From positions 1,277,228-1,341,227 of the forward strand of contig NZ_CP117982.1 in assembly GCF_030708075.1 (NCBI RefSeq): DNA of 64,000 nt, in the 5' to 3' direction. Below, in pieces: positions 34,851-44,512 of the stretch. Position 1 is the first letter of the stretch. Every line of letters starts with the position of its first letter. Made by a program: the position numbers and the translations under genes. This DNA comes from Candidatus Epulonipiscium viviparus (GTDB lineage Bacteria; Bacillota; Clostridia; Lachnospirales; Cellulosilyticaceae). The notes under the pieces were generated by a model. It saw only the letters and a list, made by a program, of their open reading frames with translations. It had not been told where the DNA came from and searched no databases.

Positions 34851-35897
34851 TTAAAAATCTGGAGAAGCTTCGATTGCGTTTTTAAAATCATCTATAGTCA
34901 TTGAAGGCAAATCAAAATCAATTTCAAAAGAATCTATAAGAGTTGTGTCGCAGGTAAAGTTTAATTTTAGGCCCATGTTAAAGCCGTTGATTATAGAAGT
35001 GAAATCAAATGTGCTGGTGTGAACATCATCGGCGACTGCATATTCATAATTCATAGAAGCATCCAGTAGGAAAGAGAGTAGAGCGAGATAGCTAGATTTG
35101 GCTGATTCGTATTCTTCTTTTATAGATTCAAAGTCGACTGGAATGAAATCAGACCCAGCCATCGCGGTAAGTGAATCAATATTGTTGAAGATGTTGTCTA
35201 ATAATTGAAAAACAAAATCGATGGTTTGGCTTTGATCAAGACTGAAGCTAAGAGAATTTTCATGTATTGTGAGCGAATCATCAAGTGATATACCATCTAA
35301 TATTAGTGCGTTTATATCGGCTATCTGAAGAGCCGAAAGCGCTGCTTGGTCCGCGGTTAAATCGGGCAGTGGTATAGAAACGAAGTCAGCAGCGAATGAA
35401 TCGTCGTCGAAGACAAAGGAATCATCTGTTAAAGAAAGGAAATTACTAAAAAAATTAGTACTGTAATAATTAACGTTATCGATTGTGTACATTATGTAGC
35501 TTTGAGTTAGGTTGTTAAAAAGTTCGGCATTAGCGGCTTTTTCTTCTTTCAAACTTTTAATTTCAGATTCTATAGCTGCGGTATCGGATTTTGCCGAAAC
35601 GAGAGATTTCTCTAGGCGTGAGAGTTGCGCTTCGTAGTATTGGTCGAGATCCAAGGTAATATCGGTGAATATCTCGCTATCTGCAGTTAATTGGTTAACA
35701 GATCCTTCTTGAAGGATATTGATTGATAGAGGTATATCGGAGCCTAAAAAAATTTCGATTGTTCCGGTTGCGTTATAATTGATTGAATCAGTTGGCTTGA
35801 TTGCTGATTGAAAGTCGGCTAATTCGGTTAATTCGGTTTGAGTGCATCCTGTAAAAGCGAATGCGCATATAGCAAGTGGTAAAAATTTTTTGAACAT
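34851..35897 (-). CDS. Uncharacterised lipoprotein
   Basis: 348 residues with a lipoprotein signal (MFKKFLPLAICAFAFTGC; Cys18). The mature part is acidic and Ser/Asp-rich, with a short coiled coil at about 100-130 (AAIESEIKSLKEEKAANAE) and several beta-rich stretches that alternate with helical ones. No domain is recognised. The pattern of a secreted or surface lipoprotein with a beta-strand repeat (SINYNATGTIEIFLG, VHTSTFDFTSI, LNFTCDTTLIDSF) could fit a LppX/LolA-like or DUF6612-like fold, but this is a guess. Confidence 0.75.
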   Translation of the reverse strand: MFKKFLPLAICAFAFTGCTQTELTELADFQSAIKPTDSINYNATGTIEIFLGSDIPLSINILQEGSVNQLTADSEIFTDITLDLDQYYEAQLSRLEKSLVSAKSDTAAIESEIKSLKEEKAANAELFNNLTQSYIMYTIDNVNYYSTNFFSNFLSLTDDSFVFDDDSFAADFVSIPLPDLTADQAALSALQIADINALILDGISLDDSLTIHENSLSFSLDQSQTIDFVFQLLDNIFNNIDSLTAMAGSDFIPVDFESIKEEYESAKSSYLALLSFLLDASMNYEYAVADDVHTSTFDFTSIINGFNMGLKLNFTCDTTLIDSFEIDFDLPSMTIDDFKNAIEASPDF

Positions 35898-36034
35898 AAG
35901 AAGTCCTCTTTTCTATAAAATATATTATCCAGTATATCATATTTAGTAATATATAGATATATGAAACAACAAGAAATTAATATAGAAAAATGGTAAAAAT
36001 ATGAAATTATATTGTCGATAATTTATGGTGGATC

Positions 36035-36177
36035 GCTGATTATGATATATTTTGATGGCAGTAACAACAGCGGCCATTAGCTTTTGCTCATAAAAAACCG
36101 GTGCAACAATAAATTAATCTGCTGGCATCGCTAGCAGGGGGTTAAAGTTGTTGCTCCGGTTTTGGAGTCGTGTACTA
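36035..36177 (-). pseudogene. Remnant of a second amidase copy
   Basis: Two blocks repeat parts of the adjacent amidase gene in the same order. Bases 36035-36088 match 36195-36248 at 52 of 54 positions (the amidase C-terminus), and 36122-36194 match about 36459-36533 with small gaps (the middle of the gene). On the reverse strand the order is middle block, 33-base spacer, then end block, so this is a tandem duplicate that lost about 175 bases. The last residues and stop codon of the intact amidase lie in the duplicated middle block. Confidence 0.7.
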
Positions 36178-36930
36178 TTACAATGTATTTTGATGCTGAT
36201 TATGATATGTTTTGATGGCAGTAACAACAGCGCCCATTAGCTTTTGCTGATACTCTGGGGTAGAAAGTAATTGATCTTCGGTCCAGTTGCTCATAAAGCC
36301 CATTTCCAAAATAATTACTGGAACTGTAGACCAGTTAAACCCGGTCATATCGTTGCGCTTTATGATCCCATTTACTTTAATGCCGTTGGCAGATAGTGCG
36401 CTTTGCAGGCACTCGGCAAATTGCTGGCTCTCGGGATAGATGGCTTGGGTATAGCTACTGGTATCGCTGGGGGTGAGGATTGTTGCTCCAGTTTTGGAGT
36501 CGTTTGCTATACTATCACAATGTATTTTGATGGTGAGATCTGCGTTTGCCTGGTTAGAAATTAATGCTCGTTCTGAATTACTAATGTTCACATCTGCAAC
36601 CTCGCGGGTCATGATTACGGTAAAGCCTTCTTCTTGTAGCATATCGCGTAAGATCAACGATGCTTCTAAGTTTACTGTGTGCTCTGCTTTCTTCGTGCCA
36701 ATGCCTGAAGTGCCAGCAGAAACACGAGCCTTTTGAATTGCTGAACCTGGCGCGATGGGTTCGTCGTGGAAATCTCCTCGTTGCTGGTGTCCGGGGTCGA
36801 TACAGACGATGAAATTTTCTGTGGGCTCTGAGTCGAGCGTAAATGAGGGGGGTGGAGTTATTTCTGCAGGAGTAGGAACGGCGCTTAGAAATGTAATTAA
36901 TATAAGTGGGGCAAGAAACCTAGTGTTCAA
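36178..36930 (-). CDS. N-acetylmuramoyl-L-alanine amidase (Amidase_3)
   Basis: 250 residues with a signal peptide (NTRFLAPLILITFLSAVPTPAE) followed by an Amidase_3 domain: IVCIDPGHQQRGDF (zinc His), TKKAEHTVNLEASLIL (zinc Glu), TIKIHCDSIAND (zinc His) and VIILEMGFMSNWTED (catalytic Glu). It cleaves the amide between MurNAc and L-Ala in peptidoglycan. The start was placed at TTG 36928-36930, eight bases after GAGG; an earlier ATG (36993) has no ribosome site and would bury the signal sequence. The C-terminal five residues derive from a joined fragment of a second copy. Confidence 0.9.
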   Translation of the reverse strand: MNTRFLAPLILITFLSAVPTPAEITPPPSFTLDSEPTENFIVCIDPGHQQRGDFHDEPIAPGSAIQKARVSAGTSGIGTKKAEHTVNLEASLILRDMLQEEGFTVIMTREVADVNISNSERALISNQANADLTIKIHCDSIANDSKTGATILTPSDTSSYTQAIYPESQQFAECLQSALSANGIKVNGIIKRNDMTGFNWSTVPVIILEMGFMSNWTEDQLLSTPEYQQKLMGAVVTAIKTYHNQHQNTL

Positions 36931-37100
36931 AATAATCACCTCTTTAGTATTTTCTATTTTCTTATAATAAGCAAATATTGGAATTTTATGCATCGCGATA
37001 GTAGATATTTTTGGTCATTACATATATAAAGATAGTATTATTTTGTGTGGATGTACATAAAATAAAAATGGCTATCAAATCAATATTTTGGAGGTAAAAA

Positions 37101-37637
37101 ATGAAGAAGGCATTAATAATAATAGATTATATATACGATTTTGTTGCAGATGATGGGAAATTAACTTGCGGAAAGCCAGGGCAAGCTTTGGAGCAAAAAA
37201 TTGTGGAGTTAGTGAAAGAGTTTCAGCAGAACGGCGACTTTGTGGTAGTGGCATCAGATAATCATGATGAGTCGGATGCGTATAATAAGGAGCGAAATAT
37301 GTTTCCGCTACATTGTTATGAAGAAAAGGGCCGCGCATTGTATGGGGCTGTTGACGCTGTAATTGATACAACCAAAAATTATGTGAAAATTGACAAGAAT
37401 AGATATTCTGCATTTTGTGGAACGCCATTGGATTTGAAATTGAAGGAGCGCGATGTGGATGAGGTGCATTTGGTAGGAGTATGTACTGATATTTGTGTGT
37501 TGCATACTGCAGTAGATGCGTATAATTTGGGATACAAGATTGTGGTGCATAAAGATGGGGTGGCAAGCTTTGATGCTGCGGGACATGCGTATGCGTTAAA
37601 CCATTTTAAGAATGTCATTGCGGCAACTGTTGTGTAA
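37101..37637 (+). CDS. Isochorismatase-like cysteine hydrolase (nicotinamidase-like)
   Basis: 178 residues of the isochorismatase fold. The expected triad is visible: Asp9 in LIIIDYIYDF, Lys99 in VKIDKNRYSAF and Cys132 in LVGVCTDICVLHTA. ASDNHDESD and the segment HCYEEKGRALYGA resemble nicotinamidases, which turn nicotinamide into nicotinate in NAD salvage. The metal-binding pattern D-x-H of nicotinamidases is present as DNHDESD. It may instead hydrolyse another amide. Ribosome site TTGGAGG. A hairpin follows the stop. Confidence 0.83.
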   Translation: MKKALIIIDYIYDFVADDGKLTCGKPGQALEQKIVELVKEFQQNGDFVVVASDNHDESDAYNKERNMFPLHCYEEKGRALYGAVDAVIDTTKNYVKIDKNRYSAFCGTPLDLKLKERDVDEVHLVGVCTDICVLHTAVDAYNLGYKIVVHKDGVASFDAAGHAYALNHFKNVIAATVV

Positions 37638-37644
37638 TAAATAA

Positions 37645-37666
37645 GGGCTGAGGATAAATTCAGCCC
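37645..37666. terminator. Hairpin between convergent genes
   Basis: GGGCTGA and TCAGCCC form a seven-pair stem with an eight-base loop between the isochorismatase-like gene and the GH117-like gene, which converge here. T-tracts are weak on both sides. Confidence 0.55.
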
Positions 37667-37672
37667 AGATAA

Positions 37673-38782
37673 CTATTGATTTTTGAGAATTTCTTTCATT
37701 TCGGCATGGCTTGCATTGGTGTGCTCGATGCCAGCTCTATTTAGATCAAATCTAAGCAGATGATCGTATTTAAGTCCTGCAGGTGTCATGCAAATTCCCC
37801 AGCTAAGTCCGTCGAGAGGCTTTTTGTGAGTAGCAGGATCGGATCTGAATGGCCCCGCAGCATGTGGAACACCTTCCCATCTGGAGACAGAGCTCATGAT
37901 TTCAAAGTTGATTCCGTCTTTGGCGTATTGAATAGTATTTTTCTCCATTCCGTCGGAGGTCACCAATGCCGCCATTCCACCATCGTATTCCCATAAGCAA
38001 GGCTCGTGCCCACTGTTGGAAATTGGATTATATTCGCTTTTTACATATGGCCCTTCGATTTTGTCCGCAATGGCAACGCCCCACTTGATTTCGCGTCCAC
38101 CTCGAAAAATTTCTTCGCCCATGGTTTCGCCTTTGTAGTATAGATAAAATTTACCTTTGTAGTAATGGAGCGATGGGTCGTGTACTTGGCAACTGTCGAA
38201 ATCACCTTTTTTGAGAACTCTAAAGCGGTTGTCATCATCGCCATACCATTCTCCGCCGTCTGATGGTCGTAAAATTGGTTCTGCCAATTTGATAAATGGA
38301 CCGTTTGGATTGTCTGCAATACTCATTCCGATACAGTGACGGGTTCTGTGAAGATGAGGAGATGTTGCGCATTGGTAGGTGAGGTAATATTTGCCTTCGT
38401 GCGCCAAGATTTCTGGAGTAAATACGCTTCGCTCGTCGTATGAACCCGGTGCTCCCAAGCCAGCTGCAACACCCTCTTCTTTCCAGGTAATTCCATCTTT
38501 GCTAGTCGAATACCATACTTCGGCATAGTCCCAAGGAAACGACTTTTGTTCTGGCTTATTTATATCCGCACCAAACCATTCGCCAGTCGATTTTGTATAG
38601 TATACGTAGTATGTCCCGTCTACTAAAATTACACTAGAAGGATCGCGGCGGACAACTCCTTGTTCTGGTGCCAAATCTCCTTTGAGAGGACGATATCTAA
38701 AATAAGTGAACCAATCATTTCCCCCTTCAAAGTATTTGCCTTCGATTGCGCGCTTGGTTGCGGTACTCATTTTCTTTTCCAT
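37673..38782 (-). CDS. GH117-like glycoside hydrolase (five-bladed propeller)
   Basis: 369 residues without signal peptide. The opening ([28 protein letters not shown], not shown in full here) with [62 protein letters not shown] and [13 protein letters not shown] is the arrangement of GH43-like propellers. It best fits GH117, whose members release 3,6-anhydro-L-galactose from neoagaro-oligosaccharides in the cytoplasm. The acids in RDPSS, TPEI and HDP are the likely catalytic or binding residues. Its ATG shares one base with the stop of the preceding glycosidase gene (TAATG), so the two are translationally coupled. Family assignment is from memory of the fold and motifs; another GH43-clan specificity is possible. 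Confidence 0.72.
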   Translation of the reverse strand: MEKKMSTATKRAIEGKYFEGGNDWFTYFRYRPLKGDLAPEQGVVRRDPSSVILVDGTYYVYYTKSTGEWFGADINKPEQKSFPWDYAEVWYSTSKDGITWKEEGVAAGLGAPGSYDERSVFTPEILAHEGKYYLTYQCATSPHLHRTRHCIGMSIADNPNGPFIKLAEPILRPSDGGEWYGDDDNRFRVLKKGDFDSCQVHDPSLHYYKGKFYLYYKGETMGEEIFRGGREIKWGVAIADKIEGPYVKSEYNPISNSGHEPCLWEYDGGMAALVTSDGMEKNTIQYAKDGINFEIMSSVSRWEGVPHAAGPFRSDPATHKKPLDGLSWGICMTPAGLKYDHLLRFDLNRAGIEHTNASHAEMKEILKNQ

Positions 38783-40314
38783 TATATACTCTCCTTTAAA
38801 TCAAATTTTAAAATCAAAATACAATCTTCATCGAATGGGTTAAAAAATCTATTAAACTTGACAAATTCGATGCGTTGCTGTTCGCTATATTGACCGGTAA
38901 TAGTATTAAAGAAGCAATAGTTGCCAGAGTTGCTGTGTCGTACGGTGTTGATGCCGAGAGCGCAGTGCTCCTTTGGAAGATACGTAAGTAGCGTATCGTT
39001 GGTGTTGTTCATTAATGAGAAACCTCCGTTGATATGGAAAGGAAATCCCTCTTTTTTTGTAAACTCAGCGTAATCATATTTTTTAAAAAAGTCGCCAAGA
39101 TGTTTATAGTAATCAAAATGAGGTTCGGGGTCACTTTCCCAAGGCATAAGTGTAACGCTCCAAGAAAGCGGCTGCCAATAATATGCGCTATACGCACCGG
39201 CAAACATGATTTCGTAGTTTCGGCGGAGGCAAACTTTTGGGTCGTTGTAATTGCCATCGAAAATGCTATAAGGACCTCTTTCGTAGCCGCCGTGTTCAAG
39301 ATTGAGTACTGGCTTGTGTTTATATTTATTGGTAATATTATTAGTTACGAAGTTGATGTCGGTTTTCCAATTCTGTACTGAAATAATATCTAGTAGGTCG
39401 CTGTATTTGTTGCAGAAGCCAAAGTCGTGGACAGTAAGGAGCCTGCTATATGAATCGAGTTGTTTGAGGCGCAAGATTCTGTCGAGTAGATAATTGGAAT
39501 CGCATCTGCCGTAGCTGAGAGCTTCTTTGCTAACGTCCCATAGAATATTTGGAAAAGCCTGGTATCGCTTAATAACATAATCAAAATACATATTGTCAGA
39601 ATCGGTATAGGCATCTGGCCAATTTACCTTTTTATTCCATACATAAATCATTAGATGCGAAACAATATTGTGGTTATTGAGCAGGTGAATAATTCTATCT
39701 AGATGCTTAAAGAAATCAACATTGATGGCAGAAAAATCTGGATTACTATTACTGCCTAGGAATGGAAAGATATCTTCACGCGCACCCTGCTTGTGCTCAG
39801 CTTTTATGCCATCGCCGGTTTCCCAGCCTTCGCCACCCCAGCGTAAATCATTTGCGTAGACGTTCATGATGACCTGGTTGATGTTGTTATCGGCAAAATA
39901 CTGGATAAGACGCTCGGGTTTGTGGCCCTCTTCGTTGTAACCAACTGTAAAAAGCCAGTCGCATTCGAACGCAAGTAAATTGTAGGATGAACCATCTTGA
40001 TAGAATAAACGATTTTTTGTTGTTGAAGATAGGCATATAGGACCCTTTAATGTTGCATTGTCATGAACTATAATTGCATCTTCTTTGTTTGCAAGTTCTG
40101 TAATATTAGAAAAAGTCTTGTAATGGTAATGCCCAGTTGTGTCAAAGCTTAGTCGAATTATAAATTCGTTATTGCCGTTATAGAATCCGTGAACCTTTTT
40201 ACAAAGAGCGTTCTCTTGATAGACTTCTGCATAGAAATTGAGTTCGCAGAATGGATCTAGATCAAAACTGGCAATAAACGTTAAGTCAAATACTTCATAT
40301 CGTCTGAGTTCCAA
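38782..40314 (-). CDS. Clan GH-A-type glycoside hydrolase (DUF5060/DUF4038-like)
   Basis: 510 residues. A small N-terminal beta domain (1-90; [18 protein letters not shown]) of DUF5060 type precedes a TIM barrel of DUF4038 type (about 95-430) with [44 protein letters not shown] (likely acid/base Glu) and [16 protein letters not shown] (likely nucleophile Glu). A C-terminal beta sandwich follows. Related enzymes include apiosidases and other exo- or oligosaccharide hydrolases. No signal peptide, so it acts in the cytoplasm on imported oligosaccharides. It forms a two-gene operon with the GH117-like gene behind a perfect sigma-A promoter. Confidence 0.78.
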   Translation of the reverse strand: MELRRYEVFDLTFIASFDLDPFCELNFYAEVYQENALCKKVHGFYNGNNEFIIRLSFDTTGHYHYKTFSNITELANKEDAIIVHDNATLKGPICLSSTTKNRLFYQDGSSYNLLAFECDWLFTVGYNEEGHKPERLIQYFADNNINQVIMNVYANDLRWGGEGWETGDGIKAEHKQGAREDIFPFLGSNSNPDFSAINVDFFKHLDRIIHLLNNHNIVSHLMIYVWNKKVNWPDAYTDSDNMYFDYVIKRYQAFPNILWDVSKEALSYGRCDSNYLLDRILRLKQLDSYSRLLTVHDFGFCNKYSDLLDIISVQNWKTDINFVTNNITNKYKHKPVLNLEHGGYERGPYSIFDGNYNDPKVCLRRNYEIMFAGAYSAYYWQPLSWSVTLMPWESDPEPHFDYYKHLGDFFKKYDYAEFTKKEGFPFHINGGFSLMNNTNDTLLTYLPKEHCALGINTVRHSNSGNYCFFNTITGQYSEQQRIEFVKFNRFFNPFDEDCILILKFDLKESI

Positions 40315-40355
40315 AATATCGTCCTTTCTGATAATAAAGAATAATTACAGATTTA

Positions 40356-40384
40356 ATTATATTAATTAAGTTTTGACTTGTCAA
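40356..40384 (-). promoter_or_regulatory. Consensus sigma-A promoter of the glycosidase operon with overlapping palindrome
   Basis: On the reverse strand TTGACA (40379-40384) and TATAAT (40356-40361) are separated by exactly 17 bases. The -35 lies in the palindrome TTGAC-TT-GTCAA (40373-40384), a likely operator: a perfect promoter that needs a repressor. The start codon is about 42 bases downstream of the -10. Confidence 0.82.
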
Positions 40385-40418
40385 CCGTGCAGTTAAATAA
40401 AGCTGGGCATCAACCGAA

Positions 40419-40889
40419 CTATTTATACTTAGATAACAATGCTGAAGGTATGTGGCAATAATCATTTGGATAATGGTCGAGTCTGTCCTGATGCTCGGTG
40501 GCGCTGGCGATATAGTTGGTTAAGGGCAATACTTCAACAGCAATTTGTGAGGCATCGCTTCTGTTTGCGATAAATGTTTTTGCGGCAGCCAGGTGTTGCG
40601 CATCGACGCTATATACGCCAGTTCTATATTTAGGACCGACATCTATGCCTTGCTTATTTAGGCTATATGGATCTATGATTTCAAAAAAGTAGCTCATTAA
40701 TTGAGGCAGATCAACAATATGGGGATCAAAGGTAGTTTTGACGCATTCGGCATACCCATCATATGCGGCATCGAGCGTATTAGCAGTGCCATTGGCTCGA
40801 CCCGCTTCGGTAGTTATGACTCCGGGCAATGTTTTGATGAATGCTTGAACACCCCATAAGCAACCGCCAGCGAAATATATTGTTTCCAT
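40419..40889 (-). CDS. msrA: Peptide methionine-(S)-S-oxide reductase
   Basis: 156 residues starting METIYFAGGCLWGVQAFI. The catalytic cysteine is Cys10 in GGCLWG (usually GGCFWG). Other MsrA features are GRANGTANTLDAAYDGYAECV, PYSLNKQGIDVGPKYRTGVY and ASATEHQDRLDHYP. It reduces the S-epimer of methionine sulfoxide with thioredoxin. No MsrB is attached. It is short for the family, lacking C-terminal resolving Cys residues. Confidence 0.94.
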   Translation of the reverse strand: METIYFAGGCLWGVQAFIKTLPGVITTEAGRANGTANTLDAAYDGYAECVKTTFDPHIVDLPQLMSYFFEIIDPYSLNKQGIDVGPKYRTGVYSVDAQHLAAAKTFIANRSDASQIAVEVLPLTNYIASATEHQDRLDHYPNDYCHIPSALLSKYK

Positions 40890-40940
40890 TATTAGACTTC
40901 CTTTCGTGATTAATTTTGCCGAGGCAACGATAGCCGAGAT

Positions 40941-42116
40941 TTATGCTATCCAGTTTTTGAGTTTGTCGATTAGGATGGCACCGAGCGGAGCCGTAATTAT
41001 GATCGCGATGACACTAACCGATAGGACCACTTCTCCGCAACTAAGCCCCGCCGCTAAGGCAACGCCCCCGATGGCCGCCTGAACTGTTGCTTTTGGAATG
41101 TAGCTTGCTGCACAATAGAGCTTCTCTTTTTTGGTTAATTTGGTGCCCAGAAGTGCAACGAATACGCCGCAGCTGCGAAAGACTAAGCCGATAGCGATTA
41201 AAATTAGAGCACCAAAACCCGCTTGGATGGTATATTCTATGTTGACTGTTGCGCCAACCAATACGAAAAGCAAGAGCTCAAAGGCAACCCATAGCTTGGA
41301 AACCATTTTACTGAGATTGAGAGCGGTCTCGTCTTTGAGGCGATTTTTGAGAACAATGCTGAGGCTCATGACACCGATTAATCCAGAAATTTGTACAACA
41401 TTCTCGAAAGTATTTTCGATTTGGAGGAGTAAGAAGGAGCAGCTGATGATGACGATAATTTTGATTGTGTTGCGAATGCTAAATTTTTTGAAGATTAACG
41501 CTAGGATGAACCCGAATGTTGCTCCAACAACTATGCCCAATACAATAGAAATGGGTACGTCGATCAATGATGTAAAGCTGAGAGCGGCACCAGTTTCTAG
41601 TGCACCCAAAAAAGATGAGAATAAAACGATTACAAAAATATCATCGCAAGACGAGCTGGCTGTAATGAGCTGAGGAATTTTGGTGCGATCGCCGTATCCT
41701 TCTTCGATTAGTGCAGTCATTCGCGGAACAACAACTGCAGGAGAAACTGCAGCAAGTACCGCACCGAGAAGCGCTCCTTCTAACAAACTGAGGTCCAAAA
41801 TGAGTGTTGCAAAGATGACATATGATATAATTTCAAATGTGGCAGGGACAAACGACATAAATAAAGCTGGTCGCCCCACTTGTTTGATATCGGAAATTTT
41901 GAGAGATAGCCCGGCTTTGATTAAGATGATAATTAGAGCAAAAGTTCTGAGGTCGGCAGAAATTGAGAGCATCGAGGGGTCTAGCAAATTTAATGCGTAG
42001 GGGCCGATCAAAATGCCAGCAAACAACATTCCAACAAGTGAAGGAATCTTCAAAAATTTTGATGCGACGGAGCCTAGTAATCCAAATAAAAAAATATAAG
42101 CAACGGAGGTTAACAT
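40941..42116 (-). CDS. Cation:proton antiporter (CPA family)
   Basis: 391 residues with about eleven to thirteen membrane helices of the Na/H exchanger fold. Typical segments: GLLGSVASKFLKIPSLVGMLFAGILIGPY, FALIIILIKAGLSL, LLGAVLAAVSPAVVVPRM (the unwound-helix region, with SPAVV) and SSSCDDIFVIVLFSS (Asp pair of the ion site). No RCK/TrkA_C domain. It probably exchanges sodium or potassium for protons. It lies 22 bases after the MFS gene in the same direction. Confidence 0.9.
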   Translation of the reverse strand: MLTSVAYIFLFGLLGSVASKFLKIPSLVGMLFAGILIGPYALNLLDPSMLSISADLRTFALIIILIKAGLSLKISDIKQVGRPALFMSFVPATFEIISYVIFATLILDLSLLEGALLGAVLAAVSPAVVVPRMTALIEEGYGDRTKIPQLITASSSCDDIFVIVLFSSFLGALETGAALSFTSLIDVPISIVLGIVVGATFGFILALIFKKFSIRNTIKIIVIISCSFLLLQIENTFENVVQISGLIGVMSLSIVLKNRLKDETALNLSKMVSKLWVAFELLLFVLVGATVNIEYTIQAGFGALILIAIGLVFRSCGVFVALLGTKLTKKEKLYCAASYIPKATVQAAIGGVALAAGLSCGEVVLSVSVIAIIITAPLGAILIDKLKNWIA

Positions 42117-42138
42117 CTTGGTGATTCACCCTTTCTGG

Positions 42139-43359
42139 CTATGCACTTAGCGACTCTGTATCGGCGATATTGTCTCGTACTTTGAACGCGACATAGAGAT
42201 TAATGAATGAGAAGGCTGCAGCAAGATAGAAGATATATTGAGGGCCGTATTGTTCCCAGATAATACCGCTTGCGGCAGCGCAAATGATAGTTACGATATG
42301 GTCCATGCTAATACCGAGAGAAATTGTGGGAGTGATATCGGCACTGTCGAGAGCGATACTCTTGAGATAAACGGTGCGGATGATGGCCATTTGCATGGAA
42401 ACTTTATCTAAAACTAGAATAGCGATGGCGAGACCAATAAAAAATCCTGTTTGTGGAATGGTACCGGAGACAAAACCACCGCTGAGTAAACCGTATATTA
42501 AATATATTGCAATAAAAGAGAGTGCGTCCAAGAAGAGCATTTTGCGAACACCATATTTATCGATCCATTTGCCAAGAAGAGGGATAAAGAAAATGCCAAT
42601 TAAGGCGCCAAACATTCCGATTAAGGCTACAGAATCGGTTTGCTGACCCAGAATTTCGATAAGAACCCAGGGACCGTATACAATTACGATTTGCTTTTGT
42701 ACACCATTCATAATAGCAAGTGTATAGTAATACTTATATTCTTTCTTAAATTTAATTTTTAATTCACGTTTTTTAACTGGAGTATGTACCATTTTGTTTA
42801 GAGCGACAAATAAAAGAATAATTATAAAACACAATATTCCGCTAAGAAGAAAAATTAATTTGATAGGAGTGGTGAACGAAAAGATGTCGTATCGAAAGCC
42901 CAAAAATACAGTTAGGCTGGCCAAAAATACAAAAGCGGTGTTGACACCTTTAAACTGCCCCATTTTTTTTCCCACATTGCTATCATCAATTAGGCTCATA
43001 CCGATGCCATCAACCAATGGAAAAAACATGTGCATTCCGACAGAGTTGATAAATAAAAAGATAAGCATAACGTTAAAGTCGGGGGTAAGGAATGCCAGAG
43101 CTATAATGCCTATAAAGCTTAGGATATGGGCAACGATGGCCATTCGGATATCTCCTATAAAGGACAATGCAGCAATAAGTACGATGCACAATACACCAGG
43201 AAGCTCCCGCGGAAATTCGATAAATCCTCGCATCTCGGCGGTGGCGTTATAGGCATCTTTGTAGTAGTTAGAAAATATTTGGTCACTGAACCCAAGTGCT
43301 AATGCGCTTAACGCAACGATAGTGACATAAATCATAAGTGGTTTCTTTAACTTTTCCAT
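42139..43359 (-). CDS. MFS transporter
   Basis: 406 residues with about eleven to twelve membrane helices. The cytoplasmic loop between helices 2 and 3 reads GDIRMAIVAH, and the matching C-terminal loop LGKWIDKYGVRKMLF fits the DRxGRR-type MFS motif. A charged central loop (KKRELKIKFKKEYKYY) separates the halves. Start placed at ATG 43359 after AGAAGGAGA; 17 codons upstream in frame have no ribosome site. Substrate unknown. Confidence 0.88.
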   Translation of the reverse strand: MEKLKKPLMIYVTIVALSALALGFSDQIFSNYYKDAYNATAEMRGFIEFPRELPGVLCIVLIAALSFIGDIRMAIVAHILSFIGIIALAFLTPDFNVMLIFLFINSVGMHMFFPLVDGIGMSLIDDSNVGKKMGQFKGVNTAFVFLASLTVFLGFRYDIFSFTTPIKLIFLLSGILCFIIILLFVALNKMVHTPVKKRELKIKFKKEYKYYYTLAIMNGVQKQIVIVYGPWVLIEILGQQTDSVALIGMFGALIGIFFIPLLGKWIDKYGVRKMLFLDALSFIAIYLIYGLLSGGFVSGTIPQTGFFIGLAIAILVLDKVSMQMAIIRTVYLKSIALDSADITPTISLGISMDHIVTIICAAASGIIWEQYGPQYIFYLAAAFSFINLYVAFKVRDNIADTESLSA

Positions 43360-43526
43360 AATAATCTCCTTCTGATTTTTAAAATATATTGCAGTGCTCT
43401 GTAAAAGCAAATTTTATTGTAACATAACTGACATAAATTAAATAGATTAAATGCTAATAAATTTTGTGGGCTAATAAATTTTAGAGATTTGGATAAGCTA
43501 AATATAAAAATGTATTGGAGGTTGAT

Positions 43527-43826
43527 ATGTCAGAATTGATTGGAATGACCCCATTATTATTAATGCTACTACTAGCGATGTCACCTGCTATATTCATGTT
43601 TGTGATGATTTTGAAGGGTGGAACAGAGAAGGAAAGAAAAATTATTGAGAAAACATGTCTGTATACACTACCATTGTATACGCTGAATTTGATGTTAAAT
43701 ACGATAAGTTCGTTGTTTGGATGGACATTTGGGCAAACATTAAATTCGAATCTAACTAGTCTGTTGTTTATAGGGGTACTATTTATAGTAGTGTATATCT
43801 ATGTAAAAATTAAATTCCAAAATTAG
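43527..43826 (+). CDS. Small uncharacterised membrane protein
   Basis: 99 residues with three membrane helices (about 7-30, 45-68, 76-96). A charged loop (GGTEKERKIIEKTC) separates the first two helices. It starts at ATG 43527, five bases after GGAGGT; a TTG 12 bases upstream in frame overlaps that site. Family not recognised. Confidence 0.7.
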   Translation: MSELIGMTPLLLMLLLAMSPAIFMFVMILKGGTEKERKIIEKTCLYTLPLYTLNLMLNTISSLFGWTFGQTLNSNLTSLLFIGVLFIVVYIYVKIKFQN

Positions 43827-43831
43827 GGAAT

Positions 43832-44320
43832 TTAGATAAAATAATCTGCATTGATGTTATCGATGATAGAAATATTTTTATCACGGCAAATAATCCGTGT
43901 AATTTCACAGGCTATCTCGCAGGTAAAGTGAATGCATTGTTGAGTATGAGTGTTGAGATTAGGATCTAGATCGCGTATTGATATATGATGGCAAGGAAGT
44001 GGGTGTTGTGAACAGAAGCGATCATGTAATTTTTGAGCTAAGTCTAGTGTATAAGAAACATCAGCATCTATTGTGTCGGTGCGGTCAAAGACCATTCCGA
44101 GAGCCATAACTATACCAGATATTGCAATACATGTGCATCCGGCATGGCTAATACCTTTAGAAGACCCCGTTGCCAGTGTAATAATTTGGTCTGATATGTC
44201 GATTTCGAACGTATCTCGGATGGTTTTGATGATGGCTTCAGCACAATAAAAATCAGAAGTAGAATAATAGTAGTTAGCAGCTTCATAAACTTGTGAAAGT
44301 TTGATAGTTTGATTTGTCAT
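43832..44320 (-). CDS. C_GCAxxG_C_C family redox-type protein
   Basis: 162 residues. The family's spaced cysteines are present: DFYCAEAIIKTI, then SHAGCTCIAISGIVMALGMVF, HPLPCHHI and a C-terminal CIHFTCEIACEITRIIC. These proteins have a cysteine-rich site of unknown chemistry and often occur beside redox or transport genes. A paralogue lies directly upstream. The start is the second of two ATGs, seven bases from AAGGAG. Confidence 0.8.
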   Translation of the reverse strand: MTNQTIKLSQVYEAANYYYSTSDFYCAEAIIKTIRDTFEIDISDQIITLATGSSKGISHAGCTCIAISGIVMALGMVFDRTDTIDADVSYTLDLAQKLHDRFCSQHPLPCHHISIRDLDPNLNTHTQQCIHFTCEIACEITRIICRDKNISIIDNINADYFI

Positions 44321-44459
44321 GAACATTCTCCTTTAAGATTAAATATAAACATGTACGTTATGGCGAAAGCAGAAAGGAATAATAAAGTATATGTATGTAT
44401 GAATGAAATAACATATGATTAAAATTGTAAAAAAAACTGCTAGATAAGCATATTTTATG

Positions 44460-44490
44460 TAAAAAGGACCTATGCATAAGCAAAGGTCCT
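44460..44490 (-). terminator. Rho-independent terminator of the upstream C_GCAxxG_C_C gene
   Basis: On the reverse strand AGGACCT (44484-44490) and AGGTCCT (44465-44471) form a seven-pair stem with a 12-base loop, followed by a run of T. It lies just after the stop codon of the gene at 44513. Confidence 0.8.
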
Positions 44491-44512
44491 GTATATATTA
44501 CTAGCGTATATA

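Noticed and set aside
36930-36993. Amidase start at the ATG at 36993
   Set aside because: It has no ribosome site and would place charged residues before the signal peptide; the TTG at 36928-36930 has GAGGTGA.
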